Virus record (IMG/VR): IMGVR_UViG_3300034356_000337
Location: 1-35,596 of that record
DNA from: a virus
Strand: one strand, 5' to 3'
Length of the DNA: 35,596 nt
The notes beneath the pieces were generated by a model. It made no database searches. It was not told where the DNA came from and was given only the letters and a program-made list of their open reading frames with translations. The position numbers were made by a program, and so were the translations under genes. This document shows, piece by piece, positions 7,534 to 15,572 of the stretch (position 1 is the stretch's first letter; every line of letters starts with the position of its first letter).

Positions 7534-8297
7534 TGAAAAAGGCTAAGATAGCCATAGTAATGAGGGAGTTTAAAAAGGGGTCACTCAAGTCCTCATCAGG
7601 ACAGAAGGTGACTAATCCGAAGCAAGCTATCGCCATTTCTTTGAGCGAAGCTAAACGAGCCAAAGAGGGCGGAATGATGGGTAAATTATTTGGTGGCAAG
7701 GAGAGTTATAACGAAGAGTTTGGCGAAGCTAAGGCTGTAGCCAAAAGAAAGATAACCCCAGCTCAGTTTGCACGGGGAGAGAAAGCAGAAGGACACAAGG
7801 GTGAAGAGAAGAATGCTCGTCAGACCGCTGAGAAGATTATGTCTGGCAAGATCTCGCCTGCCGATTATGCAAAGAGTGAAACTACAGGAGAGAAGAAAAT
7901 GGCTAAAGGTGGAATGTCAGGATTTCCAGTTAAGCGTAAGGGTGCAGTAGACAAGAAGACTGTTGCTATGTTAGCCAGCAAGATACTGGACGCAAAGATG
8001 GGTGCAGCGCCAATGGCTCCCCCAGTGGCTCCTCCAATGATGCCTCCGGGCATGAAGAAGGGTGGGTCAGTGTCTAAACGCGCTGATGGCGTAGCTGTCA
8101 GAGGTCGTACAGATCCTAAAGTGGTTAAGATGGCTGCTGGTGGTATGTCCGAAGCCTTGGCTAAACATGCTGCTAAACCCGCTTCCAAAGCCCACGCCGG
8201 TCTTAGAGCTGGTGGCTTCGCTCGTTCAGCAGATGGTATTGCTCAACGTGGTCGTACCAAAGGCAAGTTGCTTAACAAGGGTGGGCGGGTTATCTAA
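7533..8297 (+). CDS. DUF6496-like protein with two internal tail motifs
   Basis: The 254-residue product starts with a block I recognise as DUF6496-like: MREFKKGSLKSSSGQKVTNP followed by KQAIAISLSEAKRA (residues ~10-43). A Lys/Glu/Ala-rich helical part follows (ITPAQFARGEKAEGHKGEEK, KISPADYAKSE), then Pro/Met-rich PPVAPPMMPPGMKKGG. Two tail motifs come next: KKGGSVSKRADGVAVRGRTD in the middle, and RSADGIAQRGRTKGKLLNKG at the C-terminus. It is the largest member of the tail family and seems to merge two tail-bearing units with a DUF6496 head. It is very basic and probably binds nucleic acid or the inner capsid; this is not proven. Confidence 0.72.
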   Translation: MKKAKIAIVMREFKKGSLKSSSGQKVTNPKQAIAISLSEAKRAKEGGMMGKLFGGKESYNEEFGEAKAVAKRKITPAQFARGEKAEGHKGEEKNARQTAEKIMSGKISPADYAKSETTGEKKMAKGGMSGFPVKRKGAVDKKTVAMLASKILDAKMGAAPMAPPVAPPMMPPGMKKGGSVSKRADGVAVRGRTDPKVVKMAAGGMSEALAKHAAKPASKAHAGLRAGGFARSADGIAQRGRTKGKLLNKGGRVI

Positions 8298-8428
8298 TGC
8301 TACCAAGCCGTGGAATGGGCATTATTAGCCCAGCCAAGCTCCGCAAGATCAAGAAGCGTGATGGGGATAGCCCTGTCACGCTGTATAAACACGGCGGGGC
8401 TATAGGAAAGCAGCCTAAAGCTAAGTGA
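8297..8428 (+). CDS. tiny basic protein (43 aa)
   Basis: It starts at a TAATG junction with the previous gene. The product (MLPSRGMGIISPAKLRKIKK, then RDGDSPVTLYKHGGAIGKQP and KAK) is highly basic and has a KHGGAIGK segment faintly like the KKGGSV element of its neighbours. Its stop overlaps the GTG start of the next gene. No known family. Confidence 0.6.
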   Translation: MLPSRGMGIISPAKLRKIKKRDGDSPVTLYKHGGAIGKQPKAK

Positions 8429-8574
8429 TCAAGTGGGCTGAGTACCGAAAAGAATGCGGCAACGTGTTTGATTGGATAATACGGGCAACAGAAGAACGTA
8501 GAGACATGAAGTCTATTGAGGCAGAACGCTTCAGAGAGCTTTATGTTAAGAAGCCAATTGTAAATAAGAAGTAA
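8425..8574 (+). CDS. tiny protein, GTG start (49 aa)
   Basis: The GTG start overlaps the previous stop as GTGA. The product (MIKWAEYRKECGNVFDWIIR, then a charged helix ending VKKPIVNKK) is soluble and helical, with no motif I recognise. The gap between the 8297 gene and the 8592 gene is coding only if this frame is used; the GTGA overlap matches the coupling style nearby. Confidence 0.55.
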   Translation: MIKWAEYRKECGNVFDWIIRATEERRDMKSIEAERFRELYVKKPIVNKK

Positions 8575-8591
8575 CTTATTATAGAGATTCA

Positions 8592-8846
8592 ATGGCTAAG
8601 ACCCCCGCATGGACGCGCAAAGAAGGCAAGTCTGAGAAAGGCGGTTTAAACGCCAAAGGACGGGCTTCATATAACGCAGCCAACCCAGACAAGCCCGGGT
8701 TGAAGGCTCCGCAACCAGAAGGTGGAAGCCGCAAGAAGTCATTCTGTGCCAGAATGTCTGGCATGAAAAAGAAGCTGACATCCGCTAAGACGGCAAATGA
8801 TCCCAATAGCCGCATAAACAAAAGCCTTCGGGCATGGAAATGCTAA
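8592..8846 (+). CDS. DUF6321-like protein
   Basis: The 84-residue product matches from memory a family usually labelled DUF6321: AWTRKEGKSEKGGLNAKGRA near the start, and KSFCARMSGMKKKLTSAKTA then NDPNSRINKSLRAWKC at the end. It has two conserved cysteines (in SFCARM and at the C-terminus) and many lysines and arginines, so a nucleic-acid-binding or metal-linked structural role is plausible. Found in many phages beside structural genes; function not established. Confidence 0.8.
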   Translation: MAKTPAWTRKEGKSEKGGLNAKGRASYNAANPDKPGLKAPQPEGGSRKKSFCARMSGMKKKLTSAKTANDPNSRINKSLRAWKC

Positions 8847-9587
8847 ATGACCACATCAGGCACAGCATCATCTAACCTAGACCTCACTAACATTATTGAG
8901 GAAGCGTTTGAGCGCTGCGGGGCAGAGCTACGCACTGGTTATGATATCCGTACAGCAAGACGCAGTTTAAACCTCCTGACGGTCGAATGGGCTAACCGGG
9001 GGATAAACCTGTGGACGATTGAAGAGGGTGAGATACCGTTAGTTCTTAATCAGGTCTCATACAATCTGCCTGTTGATACGATAGATCTTCTAGAACATGT
9101 AACAAGGGTAGGAACGGGTTCAAGTCAGCAGGACTTGTCTATAACCCGTATTAGCGTATCTACATACGCAACCATCCCTAACAAGAACTCAACTGGTCGT
9201 CCTATTCAATTGTGGGTTAACCGCCAGTCAGGAGCCACCTACCCAATAGGTGGCAGACCAGAAGGCACAGACCCCACTACTGGGGTAGACCATCCTCAGA
9301 TTTATGTATATCCAGCCCCAGATCAGAGCGATTACTACACGTTCGTCTACTGGCGCTTACGCAGGATACAAGACGCAGGCAATGGTATTAACACCCAAGA
9401 CATACCCTTCAGGTTCCTTACCTGCCTGATTGCTGGCTTGGCATACTACCTCGCCGTTAAGATAGCTCCAGACCGCATACAGTCCCTAAAGGACCAGTAT
9501 GAGGAACAGTGGAAGTTTGCTGCTGAAGAAGATAGAGACAAGTCTCCAGTGAGATTTGTCCCTCGCAGGGCTTATATTTGTGGGTAA
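8847..9587 (+). CDS. head-tail adaptor-like structural protein
   Basis: The 246-residue product has the layout of connector/adaptor proteins that dock on the portal: an N-terminal helical domain (LTNIIEEAFERCGAELRTGY, then DIRTARRSLNLLTVEWANRG), a beta domain (LWTIEEGEIPLVLNQVSYNL), a segment PQIYVYPAPDQSDYYTFVYW, and C-terminal helices (FRFLTCLIAGLAYYLAVKIA, then RIQSLKDQYEEQWKFAAEED). It resembles P22 gp4/T7 gp11-type adaptors in helix pattern and gene position. The hydrophobic helix near residue 195 is buried in such folds and need not be a membrane segment. It directly follows the previous stop (TAAATG). Confidence 0.72.
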   Translation: MTTSGTASSNLDLTNIIEEAFERCGAELRTGYDIRTARRSLNLLTVEWANRGINLWTIEEGEIPLVLNQVSYNLPVDTIDLLEHVTRVGTGSSQQDLSITRISVSTYATIPNKNSTGRPIQLWVNRQSGATYPIGGRPEGTDPTTGVDHPQIYVYPAPDQSDYYTFVYWRLRRIQDAGNGINTQDIPFRFLTCLIAGLAYYLAVKIAPDRIQSLKDQYEEQWKFAAEEDRDKSPVRFVPRRAYICG

Positions 9588-10008
9588 TAGGTTTGCGTCC
9601 GCCAAGAACTCGATTGCAGAGTGTGATCGATGCGGGTTTAGGTTCAAGCTAACACAGCTAAAGGCTTTGATCATCAAGACAAAGCAAGTTAATATAATTG
9701 TTTGTCCTGAATGCTGGGAACCGGATCAGCCTCAGTTACAACTGGGGATGTATCCAATTGATGATCCGCAGGCTGTAAGGAATCCTAGAAAGGATTTAAG
9801 CTATTTGCAGTCTGGTAATAGCGGGTTACAATTGGTTAATGGGTCAGGAACGGCTGTTGATGAAAACGGCTATCCTGAAGGCGGAAGTAGAATTATCCAG
9901 TGGGGCTATGCTCCTGTTGGAGGTTCTAGAGCAAACGATGTGGGGCTAACACCGAACTATCTAGCTTTATCATTCCAGCTAGGAACAGTAACAGTAGTTA
10001 CAACTTAG
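9580..10008 (+). CDS. zinc-ribbon virion-associated protein
   Basis: I choose GTG at 9580 (overlapping the adaptor stop by 8 bases) over a TTG at 9556. The 142-residue product has a four-cysteine zinc ribbon, C15-x2-C18 and C42-x2-C45 (ECDRCGFRFKL...VCPECWEPDQPQ), then PIDDPQAVRNPRKDLSY and a beta-rich C-terminus. The family is conserved beside the adaptor gene in many environmental phages and is likely a minor tail or connector part. The exact role is unknown. The gene starts inside the previous one, so coupling is likely. Confidence 0.72.
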   Translation: MGNRFASAKNSIAECDRCGFRFKLTQLKALIIKTKQVNIIVCPECWEPDQPQLQLGMYPIDDPQAVRNPRKDLSYLQSGNSGLQLVNGSGTAVDENGYPEGGSRIIQWGYAPVGGSRANDVGLTPNYLALSFQLGTVTVVTT

Positions 10009-10016
10009 GAGTTAAC

Positions 10017-10184
10017 ATGAAAATTATAATCGCAGCCGGTAAGCCTTCGGCAGGAACCGCAGTTAAGAAATTCCGCAAAGGCGGAAAGACCAATTTAGAA
10101 ATGAAAGAGTTGGGTCGTGGATTGGCTAAGGTTGCTAATCAGAAGGTCTCTTCTTTCAAGTACAAGAACTCTGGGAGCAAATAA
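10017..10184 (+). CDS. small basic protein (55 aa)
   Basis: AGGAG lies just upstream of ATG 10017. The product begins MKIIIAAGKPSAGTAVKKFR and continues KGGKTNLEMKELGRGLAKVA, ending KNSGSK. The FRKGGKTNLEMKELGRGLAKVANQ part resembles small phage proteins with a K(F/Y)xKGG...GR..A pattern that I remember from marine phages. It shares the KGG element of the tail family at 6173-8297. TAATG junction with the next gene. Confidence 0.68.
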   Translation: MKIIIAAGKPSAGTAVKKFRKGGKTNLEMKELGRGLAKVANQKVSSFKYKNSGSK

Positions 10185-10366
10185 TGGCTATTCCAGAAAA
10201 AGCATCTAGCGTTAACCCTAGTCAGCCAAAGCCTATTACTGGGTTATCAGAAAAGGATCTGGGTAATAACGGATATCCAAACAATATCCCTAACACACAG
10301 ACCCAGAAGACCCGTGGTACTGGAGCCGCTACTAAAGGCACTGGTCACTCGAAGAAGATGGGCTAA
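10184..10366 (+). CDS. small disordered protein with RGTGAATKG end (60 aa)
   Basis: Pro/Asn/Ser-rich N-terminal part (SSVNPSQPKPITGLSEKDLG), then a C-terminal KTRGTGAATKGTGHSKKMG. The RGTGAATKG motif is familiar from the ends of small cyanophage and pelagiphage proteins. It is bounded by TAATG junctions. The ending is a further basic Gly/Lys tail, distinct from RADGIATKGKT but similar in composition. Function unknown. Confidence 0.68.
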   Translation: MAIPEKASSVNPSQPKPITGLSEKDLGNNGYPNNIPNTQTQKTRGTGAATKGTGHSKKMG

Positions 10367-11061
10367 TGAATTACACGGAACTATCGCAGACAATTAAGGC
10401 ATATTGTGAGAATGAGTTCCCACAAACAGTCAGTAGCTTTACGTCTGCCCAACAGATCAATACATTCATTGATCAGGCAGAGCAGCGGATATATAACAGC
10501 GTTCAGTTTCCTTCAATACGGAAGAATGTCACTGGGACGTTAACCGCTAATAATCAATATCTGTCAGCTCCCGGAGATTTTCTGGCGGTTTACTCGTTGG
10601 CTGTTATAGACACAATAACTGAAGCGTATGATTTCTTGCTTAACAAGGATGTTAACTTCATACGGGCTGCTTACCCTATCAAGACAGATACGGGAAAGCC
10701 GCAATACTACGCCCTGTTTGGACCAACAACCACTAACGATGCGTCACCTATCATAACGAATGAACTGTCATTCATTCTTGGACCAACTCCTGACTTGGCA
10801 TATGACGTAGAGCTTCATTACTATTACTACCCTGAATCAATCGTTACAGCAAATACAACATGGCTTGGGGATAACTTTTATAGTGTCCTGCTTTATGGCG
10901 CGATGCTAGAAGCAGCAGCGTTTATGAAGTCAGACAAAGACGTTATGGAAAATTACGTTTCCCGATATAATGAAGCATTGGCGCTTGCTAAACGTCTAGG
11001 TGATGGCATGGAAAGACAGGATGCTTACAGATCTGGACAAGTACGGATACCGGTTAAATAA
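10366..11061 (+). CDS. tail tubular A-like / gatekeeper structural protein
   Basis: The 231-residue product begins with a helical domain (YTELSQTIKAYCENEFPQTV, then INTFIDQAEQRIYNSVQFPS). A beta segment follows (RKNVTGTLTANNQYLSAPGD), then KPQYYALFGPT, SFILGPTPDLAYDVELHYYY, and C-terminal helices (SVLLYGAMLEAAAFMKSDKD). This pattern is that of T7 gp11-type tail tubular/gatekeeper proteins, which close the head-tail interface. Together with the 8847 gene it gives two related adaptor-type proteins, as in other short-tailed phages. TAATG junctions on both sides. Confidence 0.7.
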   Translation: MNYTELSQTIKAYCENEFPQTVSSFTSAQQINTFIDQAEQRIYNSVQFPSIRKNVTGTLTANNQYLSAPGDFLAVYSLAVIDTITEAYDFLLNKDVNFIRAAYPIKTDTGKPQYYALFGPTTTNDASPIITNELSFILGPTPDLAYDVELHYYYYPESIVTANTTWLGDNFYSVLLYGAMLEAAAFMKSDKDVMENYVSRYNEALALAKRLGDGMERQDAYRSGQVRIPVK

Positions 11062-11477
11062 TGCCATTTACTGGAAACTTTACCTGTGACGTATTCAAAT
11101 CAGGAGTTCTTGATGGGAACTTTGACTTTGGTGTTGGCACAACAAACGTATTCAAGATAGCGCTGTATACCAATGCATCAACTCTTGATCAGGATACCGC
11201 TGCCTATACAACCGTTGGTGAGGTTGTAGCGACTGGGTATACTGCCGGTGGCAATGTTCTGTCTCCAACCTTGAGCATACTGGACGGGACCGCATTTATC
11301 ACCTTCAATAATACCTCGTGGACAAGTGCATTGACCGCTCGTGGAGCGCTTATTTATAAGGTTGGTGGTGCATCGGTTTGTGTTTTAGATTTTGGTTCGG
11401 ACAAGATCTCAACTACGGTATTCCAAGTAGAATTTCCAGCCGCTTCCAATACTTCGGCAATTATTAGACTCTCTTAA
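11061..11477 (+). CDS. predicted beta-rich structural protein
   Basis: The 138-residue product has FKIALYTNASTLDQDTAAYT, VATGYTAGGNVLSPT and a C-terminal VFQVEFPAASNTSAIIRL. The FKIALYT...YT...GYTAGG pattern is common in small phage virion proteins that I remember only as hypothetical. No membrane segment. Location among adaptor and fibre genes suggests a tail or fibre-attachment part. Confidence 0.68.
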   Translation: MPFTGNFTCDVFKSGVLDGNFDFGVGTTNVFKIALYTNASTLDQDTAAYTTVGEVVATGYTAGGNVLSPTLSILDGTAFITFNNTSWTSALTARGALIYKVGGASVCVLDFGSDKISTTVFQVEFPAASNTSAIIRLS

Positions 11478-11488
11478 AGGATTTTCAA

Positions 11489-12064
11489 ATGATTTCAAAT
11501 AAAGCGGTTTCTGTAGACAAGATAGGTGCAAGCGTTCTGCTAGGCGGAGCAACAACTTCTGCTGCTGGTGGCGCTGGCGTATTTACGATCCAATGTTTTG
11601 GTCAAGATGGCAAGCTGAAATGGGAAGAAAAGAACCCAAATCTGGTTGTTAACGAAGGACTTCAAGACATGAATGACAAGTACTTTTCTGGGTCTACCTA
11701 CACCGCAGCTTGGTATCTAGGTCTGATTACTGGTCCCGGTCCTGCAACCATTGCTGCAGCAGATACCTTAGCTTCGCATACAGGCTGGACCGAATACACA
11801 GACTACACGGGTAACCGTAAAGCTGTAACTTTTGGTGCAGCAACTCTTGCTGATCCTTCAGTTATTAGTAACTCAGGCGCACCTAATGCATTTGCTATTA
11901 CAGCTCCCGGCGGCACTGTTGCTGGCGCTTTCTTGGCTTCAGTAGCTACAGGTACATCAGGTATTTTGTTCTCAGCTTCTGACTTCCAGTCCCCCGGTGA
12001 TCGCGCTGTAGTTGCTGGCGACACCTTGAATGTTACTTACACATTCAGTCTTGACGCTGCATAA
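11489..12064 (+). CDS. predicted tail/fibre-associated structural protein
   Basis: AAAGGAT precedes the ATG. The 191-residue product contains FTIQCFGQDGKLKWEEKNPN and LVVNEGLQDMNDKYFSG, then TAAWYLGLITGPG and a beta-rich C-terminus ending LNVTYTFSLDAA. The DGKLKWE...NLVVNEGL...WYLGL order occurs in a frequent family of phage structural proteins without known function. It pairs with the 11061 product, which has a similar beta-rich design. Confidence 0.68.
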   Translation: MISNKAVSVDKIGASVLLGGATTSAAGGAGVFTIQCFGQDGKLKWEEKNPNLVVNEGLQDMNDKYFSGSTYTAAWYLGLITGPGPATIAAADTLASHTGWTEYTDYTGNRKAVTFGAATLADPSVISNSGAPNAFAITAPGGTVAGAFLASVATGTSGILFSASDFQSPGDRAVVAGDTLNVTYTFSLDAA

Positions 12065-12075
12065 GGAGATATAAA

Positions 12076-12255
12076 ATGGCAACGAAATTCATTAAAGGTC
12101 AGAACGTAAAGGTTCAAGCAACCGTTCCTCAAGGTCCGGTACAGGCGCTTCGTATGACGGAAGATGGAAACTTCTTCTACAGTATTGAGTGGACCGATGC
12201 TGACGGTGTTAAGCAAAACCGCTGGTTTCCAGAAGCCGCTTTGACCGAAGCGTAA
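12076..12255 (+). CDS. small YodC/DUF2158-like protein (59 aa)
   Basis: AAGGAGAT lies upstream of ATG 12076. The 59-residue product (FIKGQNVKVQATVPQGPVQA, then FFYSIEWTDADGVKQNRWFP) has the form of a small SH3-like barrel: start strand with KGQxVK, central strand SIEW, and RWFPEAAL at the end. This recalls the DUF2158/YodC family, which has a WF..G....FP.E.L ending. I infer this from pattern only. Confidence 0.62.
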   Translation: MATKFIKGQNVKVQATVPQGPVQALRMTEDGNFFYSIEWTDADGVKQNRWFPEAALTEA

Positions 12256-12256
12256 T

Positions 12257-13126
12257 GTGTTTGGAATCTCATCATTTGCAGCCGCACCATTTGCGTCACT
12301 AGCAGGAGCTTTTCTAAACTCTGAAGTTAGTGAATCAACTTCTGCGTCAGACTCTATTGTAGGAAGCCCAGTAATTTATGTGGCGGTGACTGAATTTGTT
12401 ATTGCAGCAGATACGGCAATAACATTTGCAGTTTTAAGCTCAAATATAGCTGAGTCTGCAATAGCTTCTGACCAAGCGTCTGCAATTCAAGCGTTTGCTT
12501 CTGCCATACAAGAGTCTGCTGTAGCAGAAGATCAAGCTTCCTCCTCAGTAGAATTAAACAGCGTTATCTTGGAGTCAGTAACTGGCGCTGATGTAGTGGC
12601 TGCTCTAGCTGAGATGAACTCTGCTGTTATAGAGGCTGCCTCTGCTTCTGATGTTATATCTGCTCAAGCCACGTTTGAAGGTGCTGTAACAGAGCAAGCA
12701 ACAGCATCTGAGCAAGTATCCGCAACAGAGATTTTTGCAACCAATATAAATGAATCTGCTGCAGGCACTGACCAAGCGAATGCATCTCACAGTATTGGCA
12801 GCTCTATACAGGAGTCTGCGGCTGGATCTGATGCTATAGGGGCGTTAGCCTACCTCAGTGGATTTATTATTGAAGGCGCTGCTGCCTCTGATGCTGTTGA
12901 TAGCATGGCGGAGTTCCATTCAAGCATACAGGAGTTGATTAGCGCTTCTTCAGCTACGTCTACTGCTGCTAATTTTATAACCTCAATTAATGAGCTTGCT
13001 CAGGCTTCAGATTCCCTTGCAGGAAGCCCTCTCTGGGAGGTAATTAATACCTCAGAATCTACCACTTGGAGTACAATAAATACTTCAGATACAGGTGGTT
13101 GGCAAGTGATTAAAACTCAACCATAA
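12257..13126 (+). CDS. fibre-like protein with ten 20-residue repeats
   Basis: The GTG at 12257 gives an N-terminus MFGISSFAAAPFASLAG like other phage proteins of this type. Residues 46-245 are ten consecutive units of exactly 20 residues, each starting with Glu and following E-S-A-x-A-S-D-x(10)-I-x (for example ESAIASDQASAIQAFASAIQ). The C-terminus has three tryptophans at 10-residue spacing (WEVINTSEST, WSTINTSDTG, WQVIKTQP), a common end of phage fibre or spike proteins. The exact period suggests a regular solenoid or trimeric rod whose length is set by repeat number. Placed first in the fibre block, it may be a spacer or attachment rod. Confidence 0.75.
   Translation: MFGISSFAAAPFASLAGAFLNSEVSESTSASDSIVGSPVIYVAVTEFVIAADTAITFAVLSSNIAESAIASDQASAIQAFASAIQESAVAEDQASSSVELNSVILESVTGADVVAALAEMNSAVIEAASASDVISAQATFEGAVTEQATASEQVSATEIFATNINESAAGTDQANASHSIGSSIQESAAGSDAIGALAYLSGFIIEGAAASDAVDSMAEFHSSIQELISASSATSTAANFITSINELAQASDSLAGSPLWEVINTSESTTWSTINTSDTGGWQVIKTQP
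12392..12991 (+). repeat. ten tandem 60-bp units coding 20-residue repeats
   Basis: Ten 60-base units in frame within the gene at 12257, each beginning with a Glu codon. The protein repeat is exact in length, while the DNA has diverged: Ser, Ala and Glu codons vary between units. This indicates an old array kept by protein-level selection. Confidence 0.85.
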
Positions 13127-13135
13127 TAGGGACAT

Positions 13136-15556
13136 ATGGCACTCATCTTAGCTGACAGAGTAAAAGAGACTTCCACCACCGCTGGCAATGGAACATTCAC
13201 GCTTGCTGGGGCTGCTGCTGGCTTTCAGTCCTTTGCTGTAGTTGGCAATGGAAATACCACCTACTACTGTATCGCAGGGCAGGGAACTAATGAATGGGAA
13301 GTAGGCATTGGAACCTATACATCTTCTGGTACTACACTAGCCCGTACTACAGTTCTATCTAACAGTTCAGCAACAGAGCCAACAGCGCTAATATTTGCCG
13401 CTGGAACCAAGGACGTATTCGTTACCTACCCTTCAGAGAAGTCAGTCAATCTGGATGCATCAGGTAATGCAACTGCATTAGGTACACCAGTAGCCTTTAC
13501 AGGTACAAACATAACTGGCACTGCAGCAGGTCTTACCGCGGGCGAGGCAACCATACTAGAGACTGCGCGGAACATAGCAGGTGTGTCTTTTGATGGCTCT
13601 GCTGCTATATCAATACCATTAGAGAATCTATCCGATGTATCAATTGGTACCGCGGTTGTTAATGAGTTGCTTGGGTATAACGGCACAGCTTGGGTTAATG
13701 TTGCGCCAAACTCGGCGTCAGCGGGAACAGGGGTTGTGTTTTATAACGCCACTCCAGTCATAACTGCGGCAGGAGCTAACAGCGATGTAGCTATTCTTAC
13801 CTTTGCATCCATCCCAGTAACAACAGCAGAGCAAGTAATTACAGGAACAGCAGTTAGTAACACTGTGCTTTTCTCTGCTTTTGTCACTGTTGCGCTGAAT
13901 AGACTTCTATTTGATGCCGGGGTATATGACTTCACAATATGGGCTGGTGTAGACAGCGTTGCTGGTGGCTCTGTTACAACCATTACTAGACAGATATATA
14001 CAGCCACTCCTTTTGTAGTTGGTACTGTAACTACCACAGGCACAGGATCAAGCCGCACAGCTACAGCGTCATCAGGAACGCCCTTTGCTACTTCGGTGAT
14101 AGATGCTTCTGCTACGAATACAACTGCATCATACTTACAGACCCCCCAAGGTCTATATCAGATAACAGCTAGAACCTCTGACACGGTAGTAACTATTACT
14201 ACACCTAGTGGGTATACCAATGAATCAGCAGTTGCTGGTACTGTATGGAAGAAACTGTTTGGGATTACTACTCCAACAATAACATCTATATCCCCTAATT
14301 ACACTGACTTTGGTGTAATTACAACGCAGCCATCTACAGTAGTTACTACTGCAACAAAGATGGGTATTCTTGGGTTTGTTACTTCAGATGCCACTAGGAC
14401 TATATCGCTTACCTACAATGGCGAAGATAGAAATACCCACGTTAATACGCCTCTGGCTAACCTACACAATGACTTGGCTGGGTTGCAGGGCGGAGTTGCT
14501 ACAGAGTATTTTCACTCTACCTCTGCTGAATATACAGGCACAGGCACTGGAGTCTTTGTAAGAGCAACGTCTCCTGCTCTAGTAACGCCAGATCTAGGCA
14601 CTCCAAGTGCGTTAGTAGGAACTAACATAACCGGCACAGCTACAGCATTTACTGCTAGTAACGTAACCACCAATGCTAACCTAACGGGCGAAGCTACCTC
14701 TGTAGGCAACGCAGCCACTCTAACCAACTCAGCGGTTATAGGTAAGGTCTTAACTGGATACACATCAGGGGCGGGGACAGTAGCGGCTACAGATACCATT
14801 CTTCAGGCAATAGAGAAGTTAAATGGTAATACCGCAGCAGTTCCCGGTACAGTAACTTCAGTATCAGTAGTATCAAATAACGGCTTTGCTGGCACAGTAG
14901 CTACTGCTACATCTACTCCAGCTATAACCTTAACAACTACAGTAACAGGCATGTTAAAGGGCAGCTCTGTATCTGGGATTGTAAGTGCTGGGACAAGTGG
15001 CACTGATTATTCTGACGGTACTTCAGCCCTAGCTACTGGTATATTAAAGAGTACAACCACAACTGGTGCGCTGACTATAGCGGTAGCGGCAACGGACTAT
15101 GTGGCTCCAAGCGCATATGCTTCAGCTAATGGTCTTACAATGGCTACAGCTAGGTTATTAGGTAGGACTACAGCATCAACGGGTGCAGCGGAAGAAATCA
15201 CGGTAGGAACTGGGCTGTCCTTAGTTACAGGTACGCTATCATCAACAGCAACCTCGGCATCTCTGGCTAACGACACAACCTCATCTTCTTATATATACCC
15301 AGTCTTTGCCACCGGAACAACCGGTGTAATAGCAAACTTATATACATCCAATGCCAAGCTGCTTTACAAGCCATCAACAGGTGAGCTGGCAGTAACAGCC
15401 CCTATAGCCGCTAACGGCTTAGTACTTAACGCGACTACTGTAGCTACAAGTTATACTATTGCCGCTGGGTACAATGCTTCCTCAGTAGGTCCAATAACTG
15501 TGAGCGGTGGCGTTGTGGTCACGATCACATCAGGGCAGCGTTGGTTGGTCCTTTAG
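13136..15556 (+). CDS. large tail fibre protein
   Basis: The 806-residue product is rich in Thr, Ala, Ser and Gly. The N-terminal ~100 residues (ALILADRVKETSTTAGNGTF...EWEVGIGTYT...TTVLSNSS) are a familiar virion-attachment domain. Repeated LGTPxAxxGTNITGTA modules follow at ~13480-13530 and ~14595-14640. A long beta region contains KVLTGYTSGAGTVAATDTIL and ALATGILKSTTTTGALT, and the C-terminal tip is YTIAAGYNASSVGPITVSGG then VVVTITSGQRWLVL. A related tip ends the next fibre gene. This is a typical elongated trimeric fibre; the receptor is unknown. Confidence 0.82.
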   Translation: MALILADRVKETSTTAGNGTFTLAGAAAGFQSFAVVGNGNTTYYCIAGQGTNEWEVGIGTYTSSGTTLARTTVLSNSSATEPTALIFAAGTKDVFVTYPSEKSVNLDASGNATALGTPVAFTGTNITGTAAGLTAGEATILETARNIAGVSFDGSAAISIPLENLSDVSIGTAVVNELLGYNGTAWVNVAPNSASAGTGVVFYNATPVITAAGANSDVAILTFASIPVTTAEQVITGTAVSNTVLFSAFVTVALNRLLFDAGVYDFTIWAGVDSVAGGSVTTITRQIYTATPFVVGTVTTTGTGSSRTATASSGTPFATSVIDASATNTTASYLQTPQGLYQITARTSDTVVTITTPSGYTNESAVAGTVWKKLFGITTPTITSISPNYTDFGVITTQPSTVVTTATKMGILGFVTSDATRTISLTYNGEDRNTHVNTPLANLHNDLAGLQGGVATEYFHSTSAEYTGTGTGVFVRATSPALVTPDLGTPSALVGTNITGTATAFTASNVTTNANLTGEATSVGNAATLTNSAVIGKVLTGYTSGAGTVAATDTILQAIEKLNGNTAAVPGTVTSVSVVSNNGFAGTVATATSTPAITLTTTVTGMLKGSSVSGIVSAGTSGTDYSDGTSALATGILKSTTTTGALTIAVAATDYVAPSAYASANGLTMATARLLGRTTASTGAAEEITVGTGLSLVTGTLSSTATSASLANDTTSSSYIYPVFATGTTGVIANLYTSNAKLLYKPSTGELAVTAPIAANGLVLNATTVATSYTIAAGYNASSVGPITVSGGVVVTITSGQRWLVL

Positions 15557-15572
15557 AAAACAGGAGATAGAA

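Larger units (their letters stand above)
6374..8276 (+). repeat. dispersed tail-motif family in consecutive small genes
   Basis: Six copies of a tail with consensus KKGGSV-(0 to 8 residues)-(K/R)RADGIATKGKTKGR lie near 6374-6451, 6628-6711, 6853-6932, 7073-7147, 8056-8118 and 8211-8276. Four close separate genes and two lie in the DUF6496-like gene. Codons differ among the copies although the protein is nearly constant. Confidence 0.8.

Noticed and set aside
12392-12991. CRISPR array as the cause of the 60-bp periodicity
   Set aside because: The repeat is in frame, diverged in DNA and codes a regular protein; there are no identical direct repeats with unique spacers.
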